64,000 nucleotides of DNA from Orobanche coerulescens (GCA_033398695.1 JAWKAU010000044.1:558001-622000); one strand, 5' to 3'; shown: positions 10,301-20,872, counted from the stretch's first letter. The notes: a model not told the origin generated them from the letters alone. Program-made: numbers and translations.

Positions 10301-12666
10301 ACTGAAGCAAGACAAAAAAGATATTAGGGTGTTCGAAAATATGTGAGATTGGAGATTTCAACAGCCACAAGCTCTTAAAAATAAATAAATGTACTATATG
10401 CCAAAGAAGAAAAATAGTTTTTTTAAGATAAAAGAAGAGAAAAAGAGGGAGAAAAAAGATATTCTGATTTGGAATGCAAATAACCCAAAGTGACATGCTA
10501 ATTCATGAACTACTATCGTGTTCTACAAACAAAAGCATACAGATGTCAATTTAATCAAATATTTAAAAATTCAAAATACATGGTCATTTTCAACATAAAC
10601 CGCATGGTTTAGTAAATCCAAACCTCTGGTCTACTAGAATCGTCAGTCAGTGTCACATCTGCACCCACTTTCGCAGCAACCAATCCAGGCAATGAAGTTC
10701 CGGCACCCAGCTGCCAAAAGGAAAAACGAGATTAAAATAAAACATTGAGGAAACAGCGAAACAGATGAACTTAATAAAACATGGTATCTAACTCACCTCA
10801 ACAACATTAGCACCACAAAACCATGTTCTTTGCTGCCAAACGTACTCAGCTAGAATTATACTTGACGGCCATACAAATAGTCCGTATTCTTCTTTCATAT
10901 TCTGATAGGAGGGTCGAAAAACGTTGAAACGCAGAAAAGGCTAAGATAAAACTGGCTTTCAAATTTAGCTCCTCTTTTTCATAATCTATCCTTTCTCAAC
11001 TTCAAGATATATTAACGGGGCAGGATTAATACCTCAATGATGCTGATGGAGAAACCATCTTCAATGCTGCCAAAATAATGCTGAGAGCTTGTGGTCATAA
11101 TGCTTTGGTCCGATAATGCTTCAGATGAGTTTTGGTCATCCTTTTCAACTTGTTGAGCCTGCAGAAAGCAGAACCTCAAAAGAATGGCAAACCAATCATA
11201 TATAAAAAAAGAACTAGGTTCATGGAACTTTGAATTCTAAGCTTCAGATTTTGGAGTGTTAAATACTCGTAGTCGGACTTTAATAAATTACAAAGTGAAC
11301 ATTATAAAAGGTCGATGAAATGACATATTTGTTACATAATGGCTTGAACTGGTAAAACTCGTGACTTGGTTCTTGCCATTCTTTCTTCAGTTATACTGAA
11401 TTCTTAAGGCAGATACAGTATGCGCCCGAATTCTTACATTAAGGATACATATCCAAGTAAAAACTTGTTCACTCTTTCTGTTGCAAAGAGGTTGCACCGA
11501 CTTATACCTTCGATTTAAGCTCAGGTTATGAAGTATACCAAATGAAACTATTAGTTTCTTCAGGACAGAAACATTTCTCCAGGTGTTCAAATTTTGTTGT
11601 CTGTTTCCTTTTTGTTTGTTTTTTAGGGTGGGAATGGGGGGGTGGAAACTCTGTAGGGAACGTTGTTCTGCATAATTTAAATGCTACACAGATTTTTCAA
11701 TTTTCAGTTGGAGAGTGGAGAATTTGCACTCAGCCCCCATTCAGACTGATATTTTTCCGACCTAATAGTTCCTAAAACAAAATGGACACTTAAGAAAGCG
11801 GCGTGACCCAGCCTTGATCCAAAAGCTGAAATTTCTTGGAAATTAGGATCTAAGCGTCCAATTCAAGTGATATAGGCGGCCACACAATTTCAATATCCGA
11901 AGAAAAAAATATACACACGCTCAGCACCAAGTTCCCATCACATACGTACAGCACAGGAAGCACACATTTGAGAAATCAATATAACGAGGCATGTCATGTT
12001 AGATACATATAAAAGCAACCCCTTCGGCGAATATAAGAAAACATGATATGTTAGATACATATGCAACCATGCCCTTCTGCCAATATAAGAAAACACGATA
12101 AAACTGACACTGTTCCAGTGAGTGAATATGTTAAATCGGGAATTTACTGGAAAAAGATCAGTTCATTTATTATAGCCAACAGCCGGGTTTATGGTGTACA
12201 GTAAGATCTTGCTAACATAACAAAATCTCGGAAATGTATGTAATATTTGTATAAAGCATTACTCGAATGAACATATCCCCATTTTCACCCCCAGCCGAGG
12301 CTATCTCAATTTAAATCAGCACGACCCAAATAACTTCGCACTCGGGGTAAATTAACACAGCAAAAATAATTCCGTCCAAATGTACAGCCAAAATATTAAC
12401 TCAACCGCATCTTCATTGAACAAATTAAACTAACTGATAAGGAAGCAGACTAGGGGTAAAGACGAAGTAGTCAAACGCATAATAAAAAGAAGAAAGAAAA
12501 CATGATCAGAACATACATATATTGATATTTCATTTCTTATCTTAGCTTAATTAAAGTGTATTTTTCGCGCAAAATCAATTATTCCTTTTACCTCAATGTC
12601 ATCATTCTGTTCCGATAGACATTGCAATTGTAATTTGCTTTTCTTGTTATTGTTCCTAGACGTCAT
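5921..12666 (-). CDS. METTL23: METTL23-type methyltransferase, 8 coding exons
   Basis: Minus-strand coding exons are 12592-12666, 11033-11158, 10797-10901, 10624-10710, 9898-9948, 6919-7012, 6735-6819 and 5921-6077. All seven introns are GT-AG. Together they give 780 nt, or 259 residues plus TGA. The N-terminus (1-50) is polar. YGLFVWPS at 73-80 and the SAM-binding loop VVELGAGTSLPGL at 100-112 follow, then the acidic TLTDD at 122-126, VLDNMRR at 132-138, LTWGVWD at 152-158, GADVLY at 171-176 and ITTYH in exon 7. The last exon carries GHHLIEFL and ends IQLAEIVL. This order is characteristic of the METTL23 branch of family-16 seven-beta-strand methyltransferases; the human member modifies histone H3 arginine, but the plant substrate is not shown here. 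The start is the first ATG before the exon 1 donor. Intron 5 (2885 bp) is swollen by transposons. No frame break was seen. Confidence 0.92.
6371..6659. mobile_element. hAT-type MITE in methyltransferase intron 7
   Basis: The ends are CAGGGGCGGAT and the inverted ATCTGCCACTG. The 8-bp flanks are AGGTCAAG (6363-6370) and AGGTCAGG (6660-6667), matching at seven of eight bases. Imperfect terminal inverted repeats starting CA(G/T)GG(C)GGA with 8-bp target duplications indicate hAT. The interior has a (GT)n run near 6396-6412, a G-rich stretch and repeated TTATAATAGAAAA phrases. There is no transposase. Confidence 0.8.
7297..7381. repeat. Compound microsatellite (CT)n-(AT)n
   Basis: About 50 bases of CT repeats run directly into about 30 bases of TA repeats. 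Apparent open frames across it on both strands are low-complexity artefacts. Confidence 0.95.
7640..7710 (-). mobile_element. RTE LINE / Au-type SINE 3' tail
   Basis: Reverse-complemented, it reads TTAGCCGACCCCAAATCATT, then TTGGGATTAAGG and a (TTG)n run. This is the 3' end shared by plant RTE LINEs and Au-type SINEs. Only the tail is visible. Confidence 0.7.
7813..7848 (-). mobile_element. Short second RTE/Au-type 3' tail
   Basis: Reverse-complemented, it reads TTTTGGGACTAAGGCTTAGA followed by TGTTGTTTTG, an abbreviated form of the tail at 7640-7710 in the same orientation. Confidence 0.5.
7926..9085. other. Intron 5 sequence, unassigned
   Basis: AT-rich intron sequence. A 60-codon plus-strand frame at 8074-8256 has a C/T-rich start and no recognised domain. 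Phrases near 8225-8260 and 8610-8640 (AATATTGGATTTAAAT and the inverted TTCAAAATATTGGATATTG) hint at a degraded inverted-repeat element, but I could not define its ends. Confidence 0.35.
8793..8890. repeat. Tandem duplication plus TA run
   Basis: Two copies of GTTAGATCTCCCAATTCATA followed by CA(T/C)AATTATAAATTTATAT start at 8793 and 8837 (44-bp period). The second runs into a TA microsatellite. Confidence 0.85.
9086..9425 (+). mobile_element. RTE-type LINE 3' end
   Basis: A T-rich 3' untranslated tail parallels the fragment at 4250-4500. It closes with GTTGACCCCAAATTATTTTG, then GGACTAATG and a decayed TGTCGTTGTCG run. The ACCCCAAAT..TTTTGGGA(C/T)TAA phrase before a (TTG)n-like end is typical of plant RTE LINEs. 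It lies in intron 5 of the methyltransferase gene on the opposite strand. Confidence 0.6.
9546..9849. mobile_element. Stowaway MITE, about 304 bp
   Basis: The left end CTACCTCCGTTCC and the inverted right end CTCCCTCCGTCGC are flanked by TA on both sides (9544-9545, 9850-9851), the Tc1/mariner-Stowaway signature. Subterminal CTACATTT and AAATGTAG are also inverted. The interior holds about three tandem copies of a 47-bp unit containing GGTGAG(T/C)GTGTGGTGTAGAT. It ends only 48 bp from the splice donor of methyltransferase exon 5. Confidence 0.88.
11159..12591 (-). other. Methyltransferase intron 1, no other feature
   Basis: The stretch is bounded by a GT donor (12591-12590) and an AG acceptor (11160-11159). 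It contains an imperfect local duplication (ATGTTAGATACATAT near 11995 and 12048) and no transposon ends that I recognise. Confidence 0.5.
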
Positions 12667-12850
12667 GTAAGTGGTTTATGCTTCAAGGCCGACGCAGCGT
12701 AGCAGAGAGCAGCAACGGATTGTAGCCCGCATGAGACTTTTCCTCCTTAAACCCTGAGAATGGCGCTCAATCAATCCGGAAACCCACAGTTCTTCAGCGC
12801 TGTTCAATTTGAGTTGGTTTCTTGTTCTAGAATAAACTAGTTAACATTAC
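12667..12850 (-). promoter_or_regulatory. Methyltransferase 5' UTR and promoter region
   Basis: It lies immediately upstream of the ATG on the minus strand. The first 150 bases are GC-richer than the flanks, as expected for a leader. The TTTAAGG stretch (about 12746-12752) is a weak TATA-like candidate; no strong TATA box is visible. Confidence 0.35.
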
Positions 12851-13092
12851 AAGGAAATTATTTATTTATTATTTGTTTATAATAATAAGTTCTGTACTTG
12901 GATATGTACGAATTCGGGTGCATACTGCATATGCCTTGAGAATTCAGTATAACTATTTCATAATCATGATTAAATATGTGAAGTAATTAACCACGAAAGA
13001 TTCTACATATATATAAACGAAACTATTTCATAATCACGATTCTACATGAATTTACATATAATAAATATATATAGAGAGAGAGAGAAAAAAAA

Positions 13093-13479
13093 AATGTTAA
13101 ATGGACACACTATGTCCAACCATACACTATGTTAAACTTGAAAATTATGTTTTACAAATGGCAATAATAATTCATAAAATTGCACAATTCCATTGTAGAC
13201 ACAAATTTTAATATGATTTCTAATTAATTAACGAAATTACAACACTTAATTCCTCTAGTTCTCTTTCTTCTTCACTTGAAATAGTTTCAGTCCCAAATTG
13301 CGATACTTAATTAATTCATCGACCTATTTTTCTTCTTCACCTCGAAATACGGGTATTATAGAATGTGAATATTATGTGCTTGATTTACTTATTCAATCAA
13401 ACCGAAAAGGGCAAAAACCGACCCATTTTTTTGAAAAAATGGTCGCGTGTGGCCGGACATAGTGTGTCCAAATAGCATT
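13093..13479. mobile_element. MITE with GGACACACTATGTCC inverted ends
   Basis: The 25-base ends, each containing GGACACACTATGTCC, are inverted copies with about three mismatches. The interior of some 330 bp is AT-rich and non-coding. I could not find a convincing target duplication because the left flank is a GA/A run, so the superfamily is open. Confidence 0.65.
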
Positions 13480-13699
13480 ACTCTTATATATAAACGGAAG
13501 TATTCAAAATAATACATGAATAAACCTAAAGTTCACTAAAAATGAATAATCATGCTTTTACCTGATTGAAGTTGCTGGACTTATAAGAGCTTCTAAAGTC
13601 CGAGGCATCATTTTCAGTGGACTCGAAGATGAAACGACATCGTGATTTGTTTGGAATATGTAGTGTTCCGCAAGAATTTTTCAAAACATACAAAAATAC

Positions 13700-14884
13700 T
13701 CAAAATGGAGGCGGGATGAATGAGCATTAATGCTCCAAATGTAGAAATAGGTGTGTGACTTTGTCCCACATTGGAAAGTAGTATAAAGATTATTGTGCAT
13801 ATAAGGCTATATGCACAAATACTAGTTCACAACAACTACTGGAGACATGAGTGGATGTGTGATTGGGTGGTCCTCGCGCGCGCCGCGGCTGCCGGTCTGT
13901 CCGTCCAACCGGCTCGTCTCGTCTCGGATCGGATCGGATCGGATTGGGTTGGGTCAAATAGCGATTTGGGCGAAATGTCTCGGCGTCGCGAAGTTATCTT
14001 TTTACTGCAATTTTATTTTCCAACCGCCTCAATAAATTAATACAAAATTTTCGGATTATGATAAGTACCAAATTAAGTGATTATTATCAAAATTAATATT
14101 CGGATAAGTACCGAAATTAATTACTAATAATTGGATTAATATTAGGATAAGTATTATAATATCAATCCTAATTATTGGAGAGTTCATCCAGCATACGTCT
14201 CTCTCTCGTCCTCTTTATAAAAACAAACGTGAGGAGTCCAATTTTATAACTACTCTTAAGCTTCGAAAATTCCTTCTCCAGTTCCAGGAAATATTTTCGT
14301 TTCTCTCGTTCTTGTGCAGTGATTGTGCATGTTTATTCTAGTTCGCTGATGATGCAGTGACTATTCTATCAGTGCATCAAGATGTTCTTTTATCAGGGAG
14401 GCAGACGCTACACAGTGGTGAGGGCGAATTTGTTTTAAGGGACAAATCTTTTGGACTCAACATTGACATATTGTGTATCCTTTCTTTTCGTTAAATTTTG
14501 CCCGGTTATGAAATTAACGTTTGTTTTGCAGGATTATATTTTAATTCGTATTTTAAGTTTGTTTATTCAAGTAAATATTTCCAACAATCTTAAAGCAAAT
14601 TTTTGTTTTTACTTGATTAAATAGGTACTTATGAAATTAATAAGATGGATGCTTCACACTCTAAAAACACCTTATGTCTACGGATGTGCCTACGGACGGT
14701 TCTGGAGGTGTGCCTCAGAACAACGATTCGAGTCCAGTGAAGTCTTCTGGTTCGGTTCCAATCAACCATGGTGTTTTGGTTCCGGTGAACCATGCTGAGA
14801 AACGGAAAGATTCAACGGGACGAATTTTAAGAGATGGCAACAGAAGATGATGTTCTATCTTACCACTCCAGGCTTGTCCCTATT
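13700..14884 (+). mobile_element. Ty1/copia 5' fragment: LTR-like region and gag start
   Basis: TGTCCCACATTGGAAAG-type sequence near 13762, a TTTATAAAAAC TATA-like box near 14215 and a pyrimidine-rich leader resemble the LTR and leader of copia elements. At 14811-14868 the frame reads FNGTNFKRWQQKMMFYLTT, the conserved start of copia gag proteins. A frameshift lies just before it and the gag is cut off at 14884, where Ty3 sequence takes over. LTR limits are uncertain and no primer-binding site was found. Confidence 0.5.
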
Positions 14885-14885
14885 T

Positions 14886-16438
14886 CAACGGGACGTTTGA
14901 GATCCTTACGTCTCAATCAAAGCTTCAGCGTGATTTGATTCAGTTGAGTGATGAGGTTTTTTTGCCAGGAGCTGTCAGGCAACTTTGCGCTTTGGAGATT
15001 TCTTCGTCGCTGATCGATGAAATTAAACTGAAGCAGTTGGAGGATCCGATGATTACTCAAATCCGAGAGAATGTTCTTAAGGAAAAGTCTCATGGGTTTG
15101 TGATTCACGAGGATGGTGTGTTGAGATTCCAGAGTCGGCTTTGTGTGCCGAACGACTTGGAATTGAGGCAGAGTATCTTGCGTGAGGCCCATGCTACGAC
15201 TTACTCAGTTCATCCGTGTTCGAGTAAGATGTACAAGGACCTAAGAAGGAACTTTTGGTGGAATGATATGAAGGAGGAGGTCGCACGGTTTGTAGAGATG
15301 TTTGACTTATCAGCAGGTCAAAATCGAGCATCAGCGATCGGCCGGGTTATTGCAGTCGTTTTCCGTTCCGGAATGGAAATGGGAAGATATTTCAATGGAC
15401 TTCATCACGAGCTTGCCGAGATCGAAGTCTGGTATGAATATGGTTTGGGTCATTGTGGATCGTCTGACCAAGTCGGCACATTTTCTGGGCATCAAAGATA
15501 CTTGGGGTCCGGAGAAGTTGGCTCATGTGTTTATTGCGCAGATTGTGAGGCTTCACGGTACTCCAAAGTTTATTGTTTCGGTTCGTGATGGCCGTTTTGT
15601 ATCGCATCTTTGGCAGGCGGTACATAAGGCATTGGGTACTCGTTTGCGTCTGAGTACTTCTTTTCACCCTCAGTCGGATGGGCAGTCGGAACGCACTATC
15701 CAGACATTTGAGGATATGTTGCGTGCTTGTGCTCTCGATTGGAGCAGTGACTGGGAGGAGCATTTGCCGTTGGTCGAGTTCACGTACAACAATAGTTGGC
15801 ACGCGTCGATTTGAATGGCACCGTATGAGGCGCTTTATGGGCGGCGATGTCGATCGCCGATTTGCTGGAACGAGGTGTCCGATTTGGTCGGGACCGAACC
15901 GGATATCGCTTTGGAGACGAGGCGGAAGGTGGAATTGATTCGGAAAAGGATGTTGACTGCTCAGAGTCGACAGAAATCTTATGCTGACGTTCGTCGTCGA
16001 CCTTTGGAATTCGAGGTGGGAGACTATGTTTTGCTGAAGGTGTCACCAACGAGAGGAGTTTTCCGCTTCGGGAAGAAGGGAAAGTTGAGTCCGAGATTTA
16101 TTGGGCCTTTCGAGATCCTCGAGAGAGTCGTCGAGTTAGCATACCGTTTAGCGTTGCCTCCGGCCTTGAGTCATGTTCATAGCATTTTCCATGTTTCCCA
16201 GCTGAGGAAATATGTTCCGGATCCTAGTCACGTCATCGACTATGGTGAGATTGATATCGCTGAGGATTTTACCTTCGAGGAGCGTCCCTTGAAGATTGTG
16301 GAGCACCGTGAGAAGTGACTGAGGCATAAGACCATTCCTTTAGTCAAGGTGCAGTGGGCGAGGCATGGTGTCGAGGAGGCAACTTGGGAAACCGAGGATA
16401 GCATGCGTGCTAGGTACCCCGAGTTGTTTGTTTCTTAA
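14886..16438 (+). pseudogene. Tekay-like Ty3 integrase and chromodomain remnant
   Basis: This is the 3' third of a chromovirus pol. A linker is followed by the integrase zinc-finger region (KMYKDLRRNFWWNDMKEEV), then a shift to another frame at about 15302. The catalytic core follows with WEDISMDFITSLPRS, RDGRFVSHLW and STSFHPQSDGQSERTIQTF. The usual SDRDGRF reads SVRDGRF. Stops interrupt at about 15812 and 16316. The C-terminal part has VFHVS-like SIFHVSQLRKYVPDPSHVI and a type-II chromodomain, IPLVKVQWARHGVEEATWE, ending PELFVS. Gag, protease, reverse transcriptase and RNase H are absent. The element is 5'-truncated against the copia fragment and cannot encode an active integrase as it stands. 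Confidence 0.9.
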
Positions 16439-16459
16439 GTTTCGGGACGAAACTTATTT

Positions 16460-16473
16460 TCAGAGGGGTAGAA
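16460..16473 (+). other. Polypurine tract of Tekay-1
   Basis: CAGAGGGGTAGAA lies directly before the LTR start TGTAATATCC and follows the GGGACGAAACTTATTTT phrase common to Tekay/Del elements. It would prime plus-strand DNA synthesis. Confidence 0.75.
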
Positions 16474-16837
16474 TGTAATATCCGCATTTTTCTTCTCTGG
16501 TATTTTTTATTTTTGTGTATTTCTCGTTTTTTGTGGCTCGCGTGTAACCGTGTTGGTATTTCGAGAATAATCATTTTTGGACTTTTTGTCATCCGAGCTT
16601 GTTTCGGACTTGTTTTACTCTAATTCCGCATTTATTGGTTCTTCCGTCGCTAATTGGTCCGATTCTCGTTATCGTTGTTCGGAACCGCCGATCGGGGGTT
16701 GCCGTAAGTCCGTCTTATGTTATTATGCGGGTTGAGAACTTTCGCTTGGTGTTTCGGTCGCGTATCATGTATTTCAGAGTTGATTACGTTCTGGGTGCTT
16801 TCGGAGTCATGTCAGGCTCGATGTTAGCTTTTGATTC

Positions 16838-17186
16838 TTGCACACGAGCAGGCCACATGAGCTGTTGATCCCGCGTGGCGCTCGTGCGCGTCCGGAGCTC
16901 AGCAGTGGACTCCAGGGACGCACGAGCAGGACCCACGAGCGTGTTCTTTTGCGCGTTGCTCGTGCGTGTTGGACAGAAGCTGGGCAGTGGCTTAGCGCAC
17001 GACCAAGTACCCGAGCATTGGTCGTACATGCTGCTCGTGCGCAACCGATGCTCGACAGTAACTCCCAGGGATCCACGAGCAAGACACACGAGCGGATGCT
17101 CGTGCGCAGTGCTCATACGTGGCGACAGTAGTCGGCCAGTGGCCTAACGCACGAGCGATTGGTCGTGCGTCCCTAACGTATTTAAG
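16838..17186 (+). promoter_or_regulatory. GCACGAGC/GCTCGTGC array and TATA box (Tekay-1)
   Basis: About thirteen copies of CACGAGC or its inverse GCTCGTG, many extended to GCACGAGC or GCTCGTGCG, occur in both orientations within 330 bp. Examples lie at about 16841, 16880, 16919, 16937, 16959, 17031, 17076, 17098 and 17150. The last copy, GCACGAGCGATTGGTCGTGC, ends close to GTATTTAAGG at 17177-17186. It forms an inverted-repeat array in the U3 part of the LTR, just upstream of the presumed start of transcription. Confidence 0.8.
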
Positions 17187-17795
17187 GGGACAGTCGAGTT
17201 TTTCAGCCTCATTTCTTCTCTCCTTCTTTCTTCTCCGAGGGTTAGGCGATTTGGGGCGTTTGGAAGCTTGGAGTTTGATCGGGTATCATCATCCATCCAC
17301 GATTTCGAGTCTCTAGCACCAAGTTATCATCATCTAAACATCTTTTACCGACTGAATCAAGGTAAAATATCCTAGAACCATATTTTTGGGAAATTTGGGG
17401 TTTTTTGAGTTTTTATCCGATTCGTTCTGCGTTGTTGATTAATCCATGATGGGTATAATTAATCTTAGTAGTATTCATGTGTTTCCTACGAAATTATGGT
17501 GAATTTTGGTGTGTTCTTGAAATCGAGAGGGTTTGAGGTTGTTATCCGCCCTCGTCGATTTTGTCATATGAAATTACATGAATCGTAGGTGGGTTTCCGG
17601 GTGTTTTCCGTTACTGTTGTTTTGTCGAGCTGTTGTAATCGTGTTTGACGAATCATCTAGGTTCGGTGATTCGGTTTCTCGCAACCGCGGTCCTAATCTT
17701 TTCCGTTTCTCGTCGTCGTTTAATCGAGACAAGTACTCTTATGAACTTACACTCTTAACATGGTAGTATTGCATGAGTAACGTGTGTGTGTATGC

Positions 17796-17937
17796 TCACT
17801 ACGGGTTAGATCCAACGGGGTCTCGGTAGAGGTCCACAGAGGCGTGGATCCGAGAGCTTGGATTTTAACCACTACGGGTTAGATCCGACGGGGTCTTCGT
17901 AGGGGTCCACAGAGGCGTGGGTCCGTAGTTAATTGTG
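17796..17937 (+). repeat. U5 tandem repeat with GACGGGGTC core (Tekay-1)
   Basis: Two copies, about 72 bp apart, of CACTACGGGTTAGATCC followed by (A/G)ACGGGGTCT and GGTCCACAGAGGCGTGG. It lies about 620 bp downstream of the TATA-like box. Confidence 0.85.
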
Positions 17938-18552
17938 GTGTATTTTACAAATGTGTTTTGGGTTATGGCGTTTCCGGAAATGTGTGTTTCAAACTGAGGT
18001 TTTATCATTTACATGCTTTGACTGTATGTGTAAGGTGTAAGTTGTTCATTTGGTTACTTGTACTGGCGTAATTGCTAACCCCTTTGGGGACCCGTTTTGG
18101 GGAAATTCGTTTTATGAATTTCAGGTTATGTTCAGTCGGACGAGCGAGCATTTGGACAGTACGAGGATGCTGGCCAGGGTTGTTGACATGTGCAAATGAG
18201 TTTCTTTATTTTCCGTTGTCCATTTCGATATGGTTGTTTTCCAACTTGTGAACTAATATACGTACTCGAGTACTTAGGGGCTTTTGATTTTTCAAAGTGT
18301 ATTGAGTTGTCTGTTATGTTTTCGTCGGATTATTGTGTTGCTTGATTGACCGGTCGAACCAGGTGGATTATTATTGTTTTGCGTCTTTGTGATGTGGTGT
18401 TATTGCGTCGACTCCGTGAGTCGATGAGTGAAGTTGATTACCTAGACTGGTGGGTCCCATGTAGGGGTCCACGGCGCTGTTACATTCCTGGGATTTCTTG
18501 GGGGTGTTATAACAAGATCGACCCAAGGAATCCTGATTTTATGCTACCCAAC

Positions 18553-19299
18553 TGATAAAAATCAATTGTTACTACATGTGATTTAGAATTATAACCTAGA
18601 TCTAACAAATGATATAAAACCCCCAATTAAGTTGATCAGGCCAATTAAAGTAAATTATATCAAAAATAAATCTGCTCAATAACATAAAGATAATTCAAGG
18701 GAAATAAGTCGAGAATATGCAGATACGGTTGGAATAAAGAATATAGCCGGACATAGTGGCTAATAAAGATATGAAATAATATTTATTGAACATTAAAATT
18801 GAAATCAGTAATTAACTCCCAGTTCGGCCGAATTCTTCTTCGTTGATATATTCTGTCTTCTCCTCTAGGAAGCTGTGCCTTCTTGCCTTGTGAATTATTG
18901 CTGCTGGTCTTCTTCTTCTTCTCGTATTCTTAATGTGTGCCGTGAGTTGTCTGGATGATGTGGAAAATAATTCATGCCTTCAACTCATGCCCTCTCTTCT
19001 TTATAAGAATTGCGGCCTGTTTTCTTTTCTAAGGACTCTTCGGTCGTTTTCTTTTTTTCACTTTCCTACTAAGATTCTTTTCGGCCCAGCTCTTTTTCGT
19101 TGGACCGGATTTATTTTGTTGTCCCGATAATTATTCTGATTCCAATATAACAAGTACTTGAAATAATGAATAAATTTCACTAGTGAATTAAATTATCTTC
19201 ATAATCCAAATAGGTTTAAAATCATCAAGTTGTGCCCAAATAAAGATAATACAATTATGCATTTATCACATAGAATTACGCAATATTTTTTACTGATCA
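18553..19299 (-). repeat. Reverse-oriented Tat-like LTR, 747 bp
   Basis: On the minus strand it begins TGATCAGTAAAAAATATT directly after a purine-rich GAGTTTAGGGAGATT and ends GATTTTTATCA. The preceding GAGGACAAGC...TTTAAGTTTGGGG phrases are the typical 3' end of Tat/Athila-like Ty3 elements, so this is that element's 3' LTR. A minus-strand TTATAAAG at about 19000 is a TATA candidate. Only 38 bp separate it from the Tekay-1 LTR. Confidence 0.6.
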
Positions 19300-20168
19300 A
19301 ATCTCCCTAAACTCAATCCAATGCTTGTCCTCAAGCATAAAAAAGTTTGAAAGATTTGAAAAAAAAAAAATTCTCTCCTGAAGGTAACTCGATACTAACT
19401 TTTTATTGCCAACCCAAAATTCGATTCGCTTGAAATAAACGTTCATGGTCCTCAATCTCCCCAAACTTAAAAGATTGCTTGTCCTCAAGCATAAAAATAT
19501 CGAAAGATTTGAAAAAAAATCGCCCTAGAAGACGCTCGATAAAACTTTAAATTCCATTCACCGACCCAAATTTCTTTCAAGTAATCACTTAAAATAAAAG
19601 TTCCTCTCCCCAAACTTAAAAGATTGCTTGTCCTCAAGCAATTTAGAATGAGTTGGATTGAAGCGATAACAAAAGTAGGAATATGATTTGCATGCCATGA
19701 AACATCCAACCTTCGCTTAACTCAAACATGCTTTGCATATGCAATTAATGAAAATTACATAGAATTGTCATACATAAAAACGCAACGCTTTTAAACAGTT
19801 CCAAGAAGAGAAAAATGGTTAAAAAAATTCACAGCTTATGATAAGAAACTTTAGTCATCTCCCCAAACTTATTATTTCGGTTGGTTGTTTATCAATAGGG
19901 GTTTACACGAGCGCACCATCCACAAGCTTCATTATATTTCGTAGGTGATAGCTTTCACATCGTTAGTTGCTAATGTGTAGCTCTTTTCACCAACACTTTT
20001 TTTAGGTGATAGCTTTCACACCGTTATTTGCTAACGTATAGCTCTTTTCACCATTCTCACTTTTTCATGTGAGACGGCAGCTACGCACCAACAATGGGTT
20101 AGTCCTTTATTTTTCATTGTTACTTTTTTCACAATATTTTAGGACTCCCAAAATTAGGCAGTTGTTGC
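19300..20168 (-). mobile_element. 3' internal part of the Tat-like element, repeated PPT-like units
   Basis: On the minus strand the phrase GCTTGAGGACAAGC...TTTAAGTTTGGGGAG recurs at about 19607-19645, 19457-19495 and, degenerate, 19307-19345, with a 150-bp period; a weaker fourth CTCCCCAAACTTA lies near 19859. Farther right, two copies of TAGGTGATAGCTTTCACA with TGCTAA(T/C)GT(G/A)TAGCTC occur 65 bp apart (about 19941 and 20005). No coding remains. The element was split at 20168 by the LARD and continues at 42037. Confidence 0.55.
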
Positions 20169-20439
20169 TGTAATATCCTAAATTTCTATTATGGTTGTTC
20201 AATGTTATTTTATCCGAGTTATATTGTACAGTGTGGAATCTGTACAATATGGATAAAATAATAGAAGGACTGAGACATCTGTATTGGTATAATTGTCGTA
20301 CTTGGTTGACAATTGCATTTGAGGATATTGTGTATCGTATGAGAATATTATTGGAATGAGTATATGTATTCAGCATGTCATGTATACGTATCTAGTATGT
20401 CGAGACGACGGGCAGGAACAATTGGAATTAGCTAAGTGT

Positions 20440-20872
20440 AGCCTGATTAACGTACGCTAATTGAAGGACATGGCACACGCTAATGTGCAGGCTTAGCGCA
20501 CGCTAAAGCCTAAGGTTAGCGCACGCTAATTGCAGATCAGTCAAAAAGGGAATCCCTACAATCGTGGGTGCTTTCGGCAAGTGGGACACAAGCATCTTCG
20601 GAGAAGGTGGAGATTGTCGAGTCAACCATGAGTAGCGCACGCTACCTGTGGAGAATAGCGTACGCTAATAAGTCTTTTACTGTAGCAAGTCAACGTCGAT
20701 ATTACGTACGCTGCGGCATGGGTTTTGCGTACGTAAATCATTATGCGAAGTAAGGCAGTAGCCTCTGGACTACGAGAGCGCATGCTAACAATGTCAGTTA
20801 GTGCACGCTATGGCAAGTAACGCACACTATTTAGTAAGAGTAGCGCACGCTAATAATGTGCAGTATATATAT
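20440..20872 (+). promoter_or_regulatory. TAGCG(C/T)ACGCTA palindrome array and TATA box (LARD-1 5' LTR)
   Basis: About twelve copies occur in 400 bp, e.g. TTAGCGCACGCTAA near 20484, TAGCGCACGCTA near 20634, TAGCGTACGCTA near 20656, TTACGTACGCT near 20702, and TAGCGCACGCTAAT near 20842. TAGCGTACGCTA is a perfect 12-bp palindrome. The array stops about 15 bp before GTATATATATG (20863-20872). Spacing of 20-45 bp is irregular and the spacers are unrelated. Confidence 0.85.

Larger units (their letters stand above)
16474..18514 (+). repeat. Tekay-1 3' LTR, 2041 bp
   Basis: It begins TGTAATATCC after the polypurine tract and ends GGGGGTGTTATAACA. The near-terminal phrase TGGGTCCC...GGGGTCCACGGCGCTGT closely matches the end of the LARD LTRs. 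A palindrome array (16838-17165), a TATTTAAG TATA-like box at 17178 and a tandem repeat (17796-17937) lie inside. The 5' LTR partner is not in the window. Confidence 0.85.

Noticed and set aside
15392..15802. 136-codon minus-strand frame opposite the Tekay-1 integrase
   Set aside because: The plus strand carries the clear integrase motifs; the minus frame is a shadow.
18515..18552. The 38 bp between two LTRs, TTGGGTAGC, considered as a primer-binding site
   Set aside because: It matches no common plant tRNA 3' end used by LTR elements, and the polypurine tract on the other side shows the adjacent LTR is a 3' LTR.
20440..20860. Regularly recurring short palindromes could suggest a CRISPR-like array
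   Set aside because: Units are 10-14 bp, spacing is irregular, spacers are not uniform in length and there are no cas genes. The setting is a plant LTR.
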